From positions 1 through 23,201 of the forward strand of contig JBHLQS010000025.1 in assembly GCA_048883405.1 (NCBI GenBank): a stretch of DNA of 23,201 nt, in the 5' to 3' direction. Under the pieces are notes generated by a model. The model did no database searches. It saw only the letters and a list, made by a program, of their open reading frames with translations, and was not told the origin of the DNA. Shown here one piece after another: positions 1-8,056 of this stretch (its first letter is position 1; every line of letters begins with the position of its first letter). The position numbers and the translations under genes are program-made. The stretch is from SMTZ1-83 sp048883405. Lineage in GTDB: Archaea; Asgardarchaeota; Thorarchaeia; Thorarchaeales; Thorarchaeaceae.

Positions 1-783
1 AAGATACTCATCTCTCCAAATGAAGAGATTGGAGGGGCATGGGGCATAGATTATCTGATCAACGACAAGCCAAAGATAAGGGGTGATGTTGGAATCGTTG
101 TTGACTCAGGTCCAGAGTATGTCAGTATTGGTGCCAGCGGAATAGTTTCAGGAACCATTACCGTTCGTGGTAGTCAGGGCCACGCTGGCTATCCATTTGC
201 ATATGCCAATGCAATTCATCTTTCTATCCCATTGCTCACTGTAATGCTGGACTATGTTGACGTAAGAAGAAAAGTCGAATCAGCATTACCCGCGCCCCCA
301 GGCACACCCCATCAGACCCTCTGGGGAAGGTTCTCCATGACGATGTTTGAATCGGGCAGCAAGTCAAATGTGATACCTGGAAAGGCTGAGATAACATTCG
401 ATTGCAGATTGATCCCTGAAGAGGACCCTGAGGAGGTCAAGAAGAGCATCCAGGAGTTTCTAGAGAAGGCAAGGGAAGAAACCGGAGTGGAGGCCAGTGT
501 TGAGTTCAAGATGAACGTTCATGGATGGAGTTCAGACCCGGAGAATGAATTCATCCAGAGGTTCCATGAGGCTGTCAAGGAAACAGTGGGCCCCGGGATT
601 CCAATTGCGGCCGACCTAGGTGGCAATGACGGTCATTTCTTCACGGAGGTCGGTATTCCAACCGCTTGCTTCGGGACGCTACGAGACGACAATAACTATC
701 ATGGACTTGATGAGTTCATGCACCTCTCTGACTATGAGAGTGTGAAGCATGCGCTCATCGCTTTTGCTGAGAAAGGTGATTAG
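1..783 (+). CDS. M20 family metallopeptidase (ArgE/DapE/carboxypeptidase-like), 5' end outside window
   Basis: The open frame runs in from base 1, so the N-terminus is missing; only about 260 residues are present. M20 enzymes are two-zinc hydrolases acting on peptide or N-acyl amide bonds. Visible family marks are the SPNEEIGG segment near the start (the paired Glu of the catalytic/metal region), the lid-domain motif GSQGHAGYP around residues 57-65, the GGNDGHFF segment corresponding to the GG-T/N-D motif late in the protein, and NNYHGLDEFM carrying the last metal-binding His. The family is clear but the substrate is not: succinyl-diaminopimelate, N-acetylornithine, acetyl-lysine carrier and dipeptide hydrolases look alike at this level. 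The stop at 781-783 abuts the next ATG at 784, and the GGTGAT before the stop serves as SD for that gene, so the two are co-transcribed. Confidence 0.9.
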   Translation, partial: KILISPNEEIGGAWGIDYLINDKPKIRGDVGIVVDSGPEYVSIGASGIVSGTITVRGSQGHAGYPFAYANAIHLSIPLLTVMLDYVDVRRKVESALPAPPGTPHQTLWGRFSMTMFESGSKSNVIPGKAEITFDCRLIPEEDPEEVKKSIQEFLEKAREETGVEASVEFKMNVHGWSSDPENEFIQRFHEAVKETVGPGIPIAADLGGNDGHFFTEVGIPTACFGTLRDDNNYHGLDEFMHLSDYESVKHALIAFAEKGD

Positions 784-1908
784 ATGACAGACATTCACGA
801 CTTGGAGATTGGGGCGCCAGGACCATTCCTCCCGCCCTATGAGCATGTGTTGAGAAATGCCAAGACAATAGACTCGTTGGGATACGACAGCATGGCTTTT
901 CCTGACCATTTTGCAGGATTCATTCCTGAGAGCATTTGGACTGGTGACATAACTCCTCTCTCGTTCCTCCAGGGGTCCCCGCACACATATTTTGAAATAT
1001 CCGCTATCATGGCCGCCTGTGCTGCAGCTACTGAGAATGTGAGATTAGTGTCTTCAGTCACTGAACCAATTCGAAGACACCCTATACTTCTGGCGCAGAT
1101 GTTCCTCACCTTGGATCACATTAGCAGTGGTAGGGCCATCATGGGCATCGGTGCTGGCGAGATTGAGAATATCGAGCCATATGGACTTCGATATTCGGGT
1201 CAGGTTGGGAAGCTCAGAGAAGCACTACAAATCATTCGGAAGGTATGGGAAACCTCAGAACCATTCGATTTTGATGGAAAGTTCTGGAAAATGAAGGATG
1301 CAGTAATGTCACTCCGCCCAGTTAATCCTGAACGTCCTCCTCCTATCTGGATTGCGGCACACGGACCAAAGACGCTCAAGATCGCAGCTGAGTTCGGTGA
1401 CGGATGGATACCTACACTTCTACCCCCGAAACAATATGGAGAGATGCTGAAAGAAATCAAGGGTCATCGCAGGAAGCTCGATAAGACTGGACCCTTTACA
1501 GCGGCACTCTGGAACTGGTGCATTTTGGATGAGGAGCCTTCAGTTTGTCAGGAGTTGAAACAGCACCCAATTGCAAAGGCATTTGCTCTGCTTGGGGATT
1601 CTGAATACTGGAAGAAAAGATGGGGCTTTGAGCATCCTTTTGGCGATTTCAATGCAGCAACAGACTACGTCCCAATGCGGTACACAAGAGAACAGACACT
1701 CCAAGCTATTGAGCAAATTCCAGACGAAGTCCTTGATGAATTCTATATCTCAGGTGATGCAGAAACAATAATCAAGATGCTTGAGGAGTATGCACGCGCT
1801 GGATTGAATCACATAATACTTTGGAACGTCACAGGTATGTTCGATCTAGAGCGAGTCAAGAGTTCCTACAAGGTATTGAAGGAGATACTGGCATATGTCA
1901 AGGGATAG
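784..1908 (+). CDS. Luciferase-like (LLM class) oxidoreductase, probably F420-dependent
   Basis: The 374-residue product has the bacterial-luciferase TIM-barrel pattern of the Mer/Adf/F420-dependent reductase family. An early IDSLGYDSMAFPDHF segment (about residues 30-45) gives the strand and acidic-His end of the flavin pocket. It is followed by the conserved LLAQMFLTLDHISSGRAIMGIGAGE block (about 100-125) and RPPPIWIAAHGPKTLKIAAEFGDGW (about 180-205). These enzymes use F420 or FMN for hydride transfer. Closest known types are methylene-tetrahydromethanopterin reductase and mycobacterial phthiodiolone ketoreductase-like proteins, but the substrate cannot be read from sequence. ATG directly follows the M20 stop, with GGTGA just upstream. 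The 3' end overlaps the next gene by 14 bases, so the three genes form one operon. Confidence 0.88.
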   Translation: MTDIHDLEIGAPGPFLPPYEHVLRNAKTIDSLGYDSMAFPDHFAGFIPESIWTGDITPLSFLQGSPHTYFEISAIMAACAAATENVRLVSSVTEPIRRHPILLAQMFLTLDHISSGRAIMGIGAGEIENIEPYGLRYSGQVGKLREALQIIRKVWETSEPFDFDGKFWKMKDAVMSLRPVNPERPPPIWIAAHGPKTLKIAAEFGDGWIPTLLPPKQYGEMLKEIKGHRRKLDKTGPFTAALWNWCILDEEPSVCQELKQHPIAKAFALLGDSEYWKKRWGFEHPFGDFNAATDYVPMRYTREQTLQAIEQIPDEVLDEFYISGDAETIIKMLEEYARAGLNHIILWNVTGMFDLERVKSSYKVLKEILAYVKG

Positions 1909-2458
1909 TATAGTCCTAGTGACTCAGAATGAACACAAGATACGGGAACTCACACCTCTTTTCGAGGAATATGGTGTTCCTTTTGAAACAACTGACCTGG
2001 CCAAATATGAGGTTCGATCACACAGTGTAGGGAACGTTGCGATGGATGCAGCCAAATATGCATACTCCAAACTCAAGCGCCCAGTGGTTGTGGATGATAC
2101 TGGTCTCTATATTGAAGCACTCAATGGATTTCCAGGTCCAACTGCAGCCTACGTATTGGAAACAATTGGCATTGAAGGTGTTCTGAAACTGATGGAGGGA
2201 GTAGAGGATAGAGACGCGAGCTTTGACACTGCAGTTGGTTTCGCAAATGGTTGGGTCTTCAGATACTTTGTCGGCTCTGTCTACGGAGATATCACGACTG
2301 CTCCGGCTGGAGAAAACGGCTTCGGCTACGACCCGATCTTCGTTCCCGATGGCGTGACCAAGACCTATGCTCAGCTCTCCATGGATGAGAAGATCAAGAT
2401 ATCTCACCGAACTGAGGCCTTTCGCAAGTTCCTTGAATGGTACGTTGAGAAGTATTAG
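1895..2458 (+). CDS. XTP/dITP diphosphatase (RdgB/HAM1 family)
   Basis: This house-cleaning enzyme hydrolyses XTP, ITP and dITP to monophosphates and keeps deaminated purines out of nucleic acids. The 187-residue length is typical of archaeal members. The N-terminal TQNEHKIRE (10-18) matches the family T-x-N-x-x-K-x-x-E substrate loop. VVVDDTGLYIEALNGFPGP (about 64-82) holds the metal-binding acidic pair, GENGFGYDPIF (about 134-144) is the base-recognition segment, and KISHR lies near the C-terminus. The start lies inside the preceding oxidoreductase gene; GGAGAT at 1881-1886, eight bases before the ATG, supports it. A functional tie to the two upstream genes is not evident, although archaea often place this gene in mixed operons. 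Confidence 0.95.
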   Translation: MSRDSIVLVTQNEHKIRELTPLFEEYGVPFETTDLAKYEVRSHSVGNVAMDAAKYAYSKLKRPVVVDDTGLYIEALNGFPGPTAAYVLETIGIEGVLKLMEGVEDRDASFDTAVGFANGWVFRYFVGSVYGDITTAPAGENGFGYDPIFVPDGVTKTYAQLSMDEKIKISHRTEAFRKFLEWYVEKY

Positions 2459-2481
2459 CGGGTCGGAATCACTTAATAGGC

Positions 2482-2492
2482 CTTATTATTTT
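2482..2492 (+). promoter_or_regulatory. Probable TATA box for the TrmB-like gene
   Basis: An AT-rich stretch, CTTATTATTTT, sits about 26 bases before the ATG at 2512, where an archaeal TATA box would be for a leaderless transcript. No SD sequence precedes the gene, which agrees with leaderless start. A second AT-rich site at 2471-2479 would instead fit the GTG at 2503. Confidence 0.5.
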
Positions 2493-2511
2493 ACCACTCA
2501 CAGTGGTGACA

Positions 2512-3270
2512 ATGTCGGTCAGTGACGCAACTCTGAAAGCACTGAAGCAGCTAGGCCTCACAGAGTATGAAACCAATGCCTATCTGTCTATGATTTCAGG
2601 TGGGCCGCAGATGGCTGCATCTGATATCAGTTCCAAGTCTCAGGTGCCTTATTCAAGAATATATGACGTGCTTGGACGACTTGAAGAGAAGGGCTTTATA
2701 ACAATCAGCAAAGGACGACCGACGCTCTATACAGCAAAGTCCCCAACTGAGATTGTTCAACTTGTGCGACTAGATATGGAACAGAGAATAGAATTGGCAA
2801 GCAAGCAGGTTGTGGATGAACTGCAACCCCTCTTCGAACAGGAAACAACTGCAACCACCAGAGATGTGTGGCTATTGCATGGGCGGGCGTCAATTCTCGC
2901 TAAGGCATTAGAGATGCTGGATTCCTCCCGCGATTCAGTCTTATTGTCAGTTCCAACCCTCGCCCTAGAGGCTGCAGAGATTTCGCCTGTAATTGACAAG
3001 GTGCTCTCTGTGAAATCAAATCATGTTAGAGTCCTCACCTCTGGGGTCGAATCGTCTCTCAGGTCAATTATCCCGAATGGCTTTGAGGTCCGCACGCGTG
3101 ATAGAGTGTTTGGAGCTGGTTTGGTCATCGACAACAGGCAGACACTGATTATGCTAGCGGCAAGTGACGCTGAGGGAGATTTCTTGGGGATCTATTCTTC
3201 GGCACCCGTATTCGCCGCTATGGCATCAGCCTACTTTGAATCCTTGTGGAGTGATTCTCAGCCAGTCTGA
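2512..3270 (+). CDS. TrmB-family transcriptional regulator
   Basis: The N-terminal 80 residues form the TrmB winged helix-turn-helix: LKQLGLTEYETNAYLSMIS, then a DISSKSQVPYSRIYDVLGRLEEKGFI recognition region, then the wing GRPTLYTAKSP. A short coiled linker (about 80-110) leads to a C-terminal domain of about 140 residues with alternating strands and helices. TrmB proteins are archaeal and bacterial regulators, several of them sugar-responsive; here the C-terminal part is shorter than in the sugar-binding TrmB of Thermococcales, so the ligand is unknown. Start choice: GTG 2503, GTG 2506 and ATG 2512 are all in frame. ATG is preferred because the TATA-like box lies about 26 bases upstream. It is followed by a second regulator gene on the same strand. 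Confidence 0.85.
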   Translation: MSVSDATLKALKQLGLTEYETNAYLSMISGGPQMAASDISSKSQVPYSRIYDVLGRLEEKGFITISKGRPTLYTAKSPTEIVQLVRLDMEQRIELASKQVVDELQPLFEQETTATTRDVWLLHGRASILAKALEMLDSSRDSVLLSVPTLALEAAEISPVIDKVLSVKSNHVRVLTSGVESSLRSIIPNGFEVRTRDRVFGAGLVIDNRQTLIMLAASDAEGDFLGIYSSAPVFAAMASAYFESLWSDSQPV

Positions 3271-3282
3271 CCTCTCTGTGGA

Positions 3283-3340
3283 CCTTTTTATTGGTCTATC
3301 AGAACGCAGTTTCGGGTATATTACAAACTGCTTTGGAGGT
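3283..3340 (+). promoter_or_regulatory. Promoter and Shine-Dalgarno for the duplicated regulator
   Basis: CTTTTTATT at 3283-3291 is a TATA-like box and GGAGGT at 3335-3340 is a strong SD eight bases before GTG 3349. The SD decides the GTG start over the in-frame ATG at 3376. A second TATA-like site, GTATATTA at 3316-3323, is too close to the SD to be the main one. Confidence 0.55.
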
Positions 3341-3348
3341 CATCCACG

Positions 3349-4704
3349 GTGCAGATTTCAGCGGAAGTCAAGGCAATGAATTTCTCTCACGATGCTCGGG
3401 CCCTCATCAAAATAGTATGTGGATTGGAGGAGAAGAAAGAACCAGACTTGTTTCAGCCCGGACCAGAGATCGACCGGCTAATCCAAATTGCTGAGAGTCA
3501 TCGTGGAAGTCTGTGTATGGCTCTAAAGGCTCGACTCAATGAAGTGGAGGAGCTTGGTGGTGTGGAATCTATTACGCAGAAAGATGTGTGGACACTCATT
3601 GAGGAAATCTGGCATCGAAATGTATCAATCCTCAGTTCCACAGAGCAATCGGTTCTCACAGAAAGCTTCTTTGAACCCGGAATAGGAATCAAAGAACTTG
3701 CAGCCAGAGCTGGATTGAGTTACTCACAAACTAGACGTGCTGTCCAACGTCTTAGGAGGGCCGAGGTTCTTCGAATGGAGGGGGCTCTTAATGCTTCAAA
3801 GCTGGGACTTGAACGTGTGTTGGTGATTCTTGAAGATCCGGAATTGGTTCTGTCTTCCCCCTATATCACCAAGGCTCTCTATGTCGATGGGTCTGAGCCA
3901 CTCGTCATATTGGTATCAACTCTCCCCAGTGAGAGGATAAGCGACCTTCTGGACATGATACGGTCATTGAGAAGCACATCGTCACGAGCTTCAGTTTGGC
4001 AACTCTCAGCCGGTCAGTCTAGATTCAATGGAAAGTATTGCAAACCACGGGTCGGTTGGGAATTTGACAAGTTCCATTGGTCTACCCAAATAAGAAAGAG
4101 TGATAGTGAAATTGTCGTCAGCGACTCAGCTCCTACTGAGGAGCGAATCCGCTTCACACCTGCGGACCTCAAGATAATAGACGAACTGGTCGTCAATTTT
4201 GATGCAACAGCAAATGAGATAGTCAATGCCACAGGTTTGTCCGACAGCACTGCCTTCCGGAAGAGGGCCGCTCTGCTGGAGGAAAGAGTTGTTGTTCCTA
4301 GAACTCGAGTAAGAGTACCACACCTAAAGGATAGGGTCCTCGTTCTATCGGACCCTGAATGTGCTGGCAATGTTCTAACTGCATGGCGGCTTCTCCCAGT
4401 AACATATCTTACAAGGCTCGTAAATCTGGAAACTTCCGAGAAGAAAGTTCTCCAGATGGCTGCTCTGCCTTCTGGAACCTCTGAAGGGCTCATTGAAGCT
4501 CTAGCGAACTGGATGTCTCGTGTAGATGATTATTCAGCACACATAATCTCAGCAGGAACAGAGGAGGCATTTAAAGCGGCTGCGATGTTTAATCGCCGTG
4601 ATAGAGCATGGAAGTGGAATCAAGGCGACTTCTTCGATGTACGTTCATTCCGTCGTACACGTCGAGAGGCCGAAAAGGGAACAATTCCAGTTGATCTAGC
4701 ATAG
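3349..4704 (+). CDS. Putative transcription regulator with two tandem Lrp-like winged-helix/sensor units
   Basis: The 451-residue protein is not a recognised named regulator. Two similar units are visible. Unit A (about 99-220) begins with a helix-turn-helix (IKELAARAGLSYSQTRRAVQ) and continues with GLERVLVILEDPELV and a strand/helix sensor-like part. Unit B (about 272-403) repeats this layout: ANEIVNATGLSDSTAFRKRA, then LKDRVLVLSDPECA, then a similar C-terminal half ending HIISAG as unit A ends QLSAG. The arrangement resembles Lrp/AsnC (wHTH plus ligand-binding fold) but similarity is weak. The first 98 residues are helical and acidic with no motif seen. The C-terminal 40 residues are Arg/Lys-rich. 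No membrane segment is seen. A DNA-binding role is inference from the HTH pattern. Confidence 0.72.
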   Translation: MQISAEVKAMNFSHDARALIKIVCGLEEKKEPDLFQPGPEIDRLIQIAESHRGSLCMALKARLNEVEELGGVESITQKDVWTLIEEIWHRNVSILSSTEQSVLTESFFEPGIGIKELAARAGLSYSQTRRAVQRLRRAEVLRMEGALNASKLGLERVLVILEDPELVLSSPYITKALYVDGSEPLVILVSTLPSERISDLLDMIRSLRSTSSRASVWQLSAGQSRFNGKYCKPRVGWEFDKFHWSTQIRKSDSEIVVSDSAPTEERIRFTPADLKIIDELVVNFDATANEIVNATGLSDSTAFRKRAALLEERVVVPRTRVRVPHLKDRVLVLSDPECAGNVLTAWRLLPVTYLTRLVNLETSEKKVLQMAALPSGTSEGLIEALANWMSRVDDYSAHIISAGTEEAFKAAAMFNRRDRAWKWNQGDFFDVRSFRRTRREAEKGTIPVDLA

Positions 4705-4765
4705 ATGCCGCCATAGTCACAACTCATATCTTGGTTCGTTATTGACCGATTCCTGCGGTGGCAAA

Positions 4766-5713
4766 TTGATTGATATTGTATTCTTGGGCACTGGCGGGTC
4801 AATCCCAACTACTGGAAGAAATCATCCCGCGATTGTTGTTCGTCATAGCGGATGGAATCTGATGCTGGATTGTGGAGAGGATGCTCAGCGGCAGTTTGAG
4901 CTCGCTAGCCTCGGCCAAAACAAGAAGATGGCAATACTCATAACCCATATGCATGGAGACCATGTGCTCGGCTTGGGGGGTTTGCTGCTGAGATTCTCTC
5001 TTCTGGGCAGAATAAAACCTCTTGAAATCTATGGACCACCTGAGCTAATCCCCTATGTCAAAATGAACCAAGCTACAATAAATCTTGGTACCACATTCAA
5101 GACCACAGTCTACGGTATCAGTAGCGGAGTTCTGTTTGATGCTGATAATCTGCAGGTCCGGGCATTTGAAGTGGACCATCGAGGTCTGGCGTTTGGTTAT
5201 GAACTGACATATCAGCGGCCCACTGGAGAGTTCAAACCTGAGATGGCCAAGAAAATGGGCGTGCCGAAAGGCCCGCTATGGGGACAACTGTCAGATGGCA
5301 AATCAATCAAGCTTTCCAATGGGACAGAGATAAAGCCTGAGGAAGTCACTGCACCCAAGCCGAAGCCATTGAAGATTGTATATTCCGGAGACACCCGAGT
5401 CTGTGACACACTACGAGATTCTGCAAAAGGTGCAAATGTCTTGATCTCAGAAGCCATGTATACTTCTGAGCATACTGAACTAGCAGAGGAACGAGGTCAT
5501 ATGACTGCAGCTTCAGCAGCTGAAGTTGCCAAGTCTTCAGGAGTTGGCCTCCTAGCCCTCACTCATTATAGTCCCAGATATGAGAATGGCGAGCAGATAT
5601 TGGAAGAGGCCCGGTCCATCTTTCCCAATACAATACTCGCTAGCGATATGATGCGAATCACATTGAATGCTAATGGAGCAACCACCGTATCTGACCCACG
5701 AGATTCTGGCTAA
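4766..5713 (+). CDS. rnz: Ribonuclease Z (tRNA 3' endonuclease)
   Basis: RNase Z is a zinc metallo-beta-lactamase-fold nuclease that trims the 3' trailer of tRNA precursors. The N-terminal FLGTGGSIPTTGRNHPA strand, the THMHGDH metal motif (about 60-66 from this start), AFEVDHR, YSGDTR and the late LALTHYSPRY segment all match the family, and the length (about 315) is normal. The family exosite arm corresponds to the stretch with GPLWGQLSDGK. The start is uncertain. TTG 4766 is chosen because it gives the usual short N-terminus before the first strand and has GGTGG four bases upstream; TTG 4742 would add eight residues and lacks an SD. The gene converges on the geranylgeranyl reductase, with a four-base overlap of the two stops. 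Confidence 0.93.
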   Translation: MIDIVFLGTGGSIPTTGRNHPAIVVRHSGWNLMLDCGEDAQRQFELASLGQNKKMAILITHMHGDHVLGLGGLLLRFSLLGRIKPLEIYGPPELIPYVKMNQATINLGTTFKTTVYGISSGVLFDADNLQVRAFEVDHRGLAFGYELTYQRPTGEFKPEMAKKMGVPKGPLWGQLSDGKSIKLSNGTEIKPEEVTAPKPKPLKIVYSGDTRVCDTLRDSAKGANVLISEAMYTSEHTELAEERGHMTAASAAEVAKSSGVGLLALTHYSPRYENGEQILEEARSIFPNTILASDMMRITLNANGATTVSDPRDSG

Positions 5714-6915
5714 AGCCTCAATTTGAGTGCTTTAAGTGGGTGCCTTGTGACCATTCTCTTCACTATGTCCTTTCGAATGTCGACGACTGGTCTTACTCCT
5801 GCCATAAAATCAATGAGATATTCACGCATTCTGGTATCCTTGTCAACAATCTGGAGAATTGAGTCTATATTCCTGATTGACTTGTATAGGATATTTGCCA
5901 AATATTCGGCCTCAGAGAGCTCGCGCAAGATGCCCCCTCTTACAATCCTTCCGTATTCCATCACATGAGATGGCTTCTTCATCTCTTCAGCCTCGCAAGC
6001 AACTTCAGCAGCTATCATGCCAGATTCCATAGCATAGAGTATTCCTTCTCCTGATAGTGGTGAAACCAGTCCAGCAGCATCTCCTACGAGCATCGTTCTT
6101 CTGGCAACAAGTGGGGTATTTGGTACTCCAAGAGGAACTCTGAATGCGCTTTGTCGTGATAGATCAAATTTCAATCCTTTCGCTTCTTCTACTCTCTTCA
6201 CAAAGGACTTCCAATGGGCCTTGAGCGCCGCCGCCATATCCATCCTAGTTCCAATTCCCACACTCAACTCGTCTTTCTTTGGAAAACACCATCCATAACC
6301 CCATTGGATGACGCCAAAATGGATATCGACTCCTATCGATTCCTCAGAGTCAGAAAGGGACATACAACGCTTGATTTCATCTCCCTCTACAGGAATGTTC
6401 GCAGAAATGCAGAGTCCGACTTTGTCCGATTCCCACCCATCACGCAATCCTACTTGTTTAGCTACAACTCCATTTACACCGTCTGCCCCAACTAGCAAAT
6501 GTGCCTTGTATGAGTCACCAACTGTTAACACTCGTACCCCTGACCGTGTCTGTTCAACACCAACTGCCTTTGTGTCCTGAACAACCTCTACCCCGGCATC
6601 AATGGCCCTCTCCAGAAGGTATTTGTCAAACGTAGGTCGCTTCACAAGGTATCCTGAGAATCGCTCATCAAAGGTGAAGTCAAGATATGTCCCTCTTCTG
6701 GAATATAGGCGTCCTCCAGAGAAGCGCAGTTCCGTAGCAGGTTCAATATCAAAGTCTACTAGGTCTGCGACTCTGTGTGTGAGAACCCCCGCACAGAGCT
6801 TAGCTCGCGGATGAACTTCTTTCTCAATCAGGAGTACATCCAGACCGCCCAGTGCGGCAGTTCTAGCACATGATGCTCCAGCTGGGCCTCCTCCAACAAT
6901 CACGAGATCATGCAT
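5710..6915 (-). CDS. Geranylgeranyl reductase family FAD-dependent oxidoreductase
   Basis: Archaeal members saturate the double bonds of geranylgeranyl chains in membrane ether lipids or related isoprenoids. The 401-residue protein shows the Rossmann FAD site VIVGGGPAG (5-13), KLCAGVL (39-45) near the active site, GADGVNG (143-149), the family block WGYGWCFPKKDELSVGIG (205-222) over the isoprenoid cavity, and GDAAGLVSPLSGEGI (278-292), the second FAD-binding motif. The C-terminal third is helical, as in the family. GGTGAT six bases before the ATG is the SD. It faces away from the asparaginase gene across 50 bases. Whether it is the digeranylgeranylglycerophospholipid reductase itself or a paralogue acting on another isoprenoid cannot be decided, since archaea often carry several. 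Confidence 0.9.
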   Translation of the reverse strand: MHDLVIVGGGPAGASCARTAALGGLDVLLIEKEVHPRAKLCAGVLTHRVADLVDFDIEPATELRFSGGRLYSRRGTYLDFTFDERFSGYLVKRPTFDKYLLERAIDAGVEVVQDTKAVGVEQTRSGVRVLTVGDSYKAHLLVGADGVNGVVAKQVGLRDGWESDKVGLCISANIPVEGDEIKRCMSLSDSEESIGVDIHFGVIQWGYGWCFPKKDELSVGIGTRMDMAAALKAHWKSFVKRVEEAKGLKFDLSRQSAFRVPLGVPNTPLVARRTMLVGDAAGLVSPLSGEGILYAMESGMIAAEVACEAEEMKKPSHVMEYGRIVRGGILRELSEAEYLANILYKSIRNIDSILQIVDKDTRMREYLIDFMAGVRPVVDIRKDIVKRMVTRHPLKALKLRL

Positions 6916-6965
6916 AGAAAATCACCAAGCGGTATCCAAGAGAAGTTCCACAACAGCAATAAATC
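6916..6965. promoter_or_regulatory. Divergent promoter region between geranylgeranyl reductase and asparaginase
   Basis: This 50-base spacer must hold both promoters. AATAAATC at 6958-6965 reads as a TATA-like box on the minus strand and would give a leader of roughly 20 bases containing the SD GGTGAT for the reductase. No SD precedes the asparaginase ATG, so that transcript may be leaderless; its TATA box is not obvious. Confidence 0.4.
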
Positions 6966-8045
6966 ATGCCAATAGACCAATGTTTGGTGAAGATCTTGCC
7001 AGAGAGCAGTAATGCCAAAGTATGTCTAATCACCACTGGGGGTACAATCTCAAGCGTATATGACCCACTAACTCAGGCACTGAGACCCGGCCTCTCTGTT
7101 CCTGCATTGCTTGAGAGTCTGCCTAAAGGCATGGGCAATGTCGAGGTTGTTCAAAGAGAGCTCTTTCAGCTTGATTCAGCAAACGCGCAACCTCATCATT
7201 GGCAGGAGCTGGCTTCTGTTATCATGGACGTACACGAGGAGATACCAGATCTTCAAGGCATCGTTGTGTCTCATGGTACTGACACAATGGCTTACTCTGC
7301 AGCTGCTGTCAGTTTCATGGTTAGAGACTTCGGGAAGCCAATCGTCTTCACCGGAGCGCAGATACCTGCTACCATTCCGTGGAGTGATGGCCCACGCAAT
7401 CTCATAGATGCAATCAGGGTTGCCGCGTTTGGGGACATCGGTGAAACATGTATTGTTTTCAACGGTGAGATTCACAGAGGAACACGAATCAAGAAGCTAC
7501 GAGTCAACTCATATGATGCCTTTGATTCAATGGATCCCACGCCTCTAGGGGTGCTTGCGCGTGATATTGTCCTTTATGAGGGAAGAAAGAGGCGCAGTAA
7601 TCTGGTCCCTAAGTTTGATACACGAATCAGCGACCGAGTCTGGCTTCTAAAGGTGTTTCCAGGACTCCAGCCAGAAATCCTTCCCAAGATAATCGAAATG
7701 GGATACCAAGGTATTGTGATCGAAGGCTTTGGAGCAGGAAACATCCCGTCCGAAGAGAATGCAATTGCTGGGGCAATTACAAAGGCTGTGACTGAGGGCT
7801 GCTTTGTCGTCATCAGTTCACAATGCGCGTTTGGTCAGGCAGACCTTTCCATGTATGAAGTCGGAAGAGTGGCTGCAGAGGCCGGTGCGATGAGTGCATA
7901 TGACATGACCTCGGAGGCGGCAGTAGTCAAATTGGCATGGATTCTCGGTAGAACCAGAAAGCCTGATCAAGTGCGAGAAATGATGACGACCGACTATGTT
8001 GGAGAAATCACCTTTCTAGGACTGAGCGGCTACAAGGGGTCATGA
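6966..8045 (+). CDS. Type I L-asparaginase
   Basis: The enzyme hydrolyses asparagine to aspartate and ammonia. The first catalytic motif TTGGTISS (23-30) holds the nucleophilic Thr27, and the second, SHGTDTMAY (102-110), holds the Thr105-Asp106 pair. IHRGTRIKKLRVNSYDAF (169-186) carries the conserved Lys of the triad. The relative GatD, the glutaminase-like subunit of archaeal Glu-tRNA(Gln) amidotransferase, shares these motifs but has a further N-terminal domain of about 70-80 residues. Here only about 18 residues precede the first strand and no gatE neighbour is seen, so asparaginase is preferred. Only four bases separate this ATG from a TATA-like element for the opposite gene. The stop overlaps an ATG of the downstream QueG-like frame (ATGA at 8042-8045), so the two are translationally linked. 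Confidence 0.85.
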   Translation: MPIDQCLVKILPESSNAKVCLITTGGTISSVYDPLTQALRPGLSVPALLESLPKGMGNVEVVQRELFQLDSANAQPHHWQELASVIMDVHEEIPDLQGIVVSHGTDTMAYSAAAVSFMVRDFGKPIVFTGAQIPATIPWSDGPRNLIDAIRVAAFGDIGETCIVFNGEIHRGTRIKKLRVNSYDAFDSMDPTPLGVLARDIVLYEGRKRRSNLVPKFDTRISDRVWLLKVFPGLQPEILPKIIEMGYQGIVIEGFGAGNIPSEENAIAGAITKAVTEGCFVVISSQCAFGQADLSMYEVGRVAAEAGAMSAYDMTSEAAVVKLAWILGRTRKPDQVREMMTTDYVGEITFLGLSGYKGS

Positions 8046-8056
8046 AGGTGAGGAGT

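Noticed and set aside
6966..8045. GatD subunit of Glu-tRNA(Gln) amidotransferase
   Set aside because: The extra N-terminal domain of GatD is missing and no gatE is adjacent; type I asparaginase fits better.
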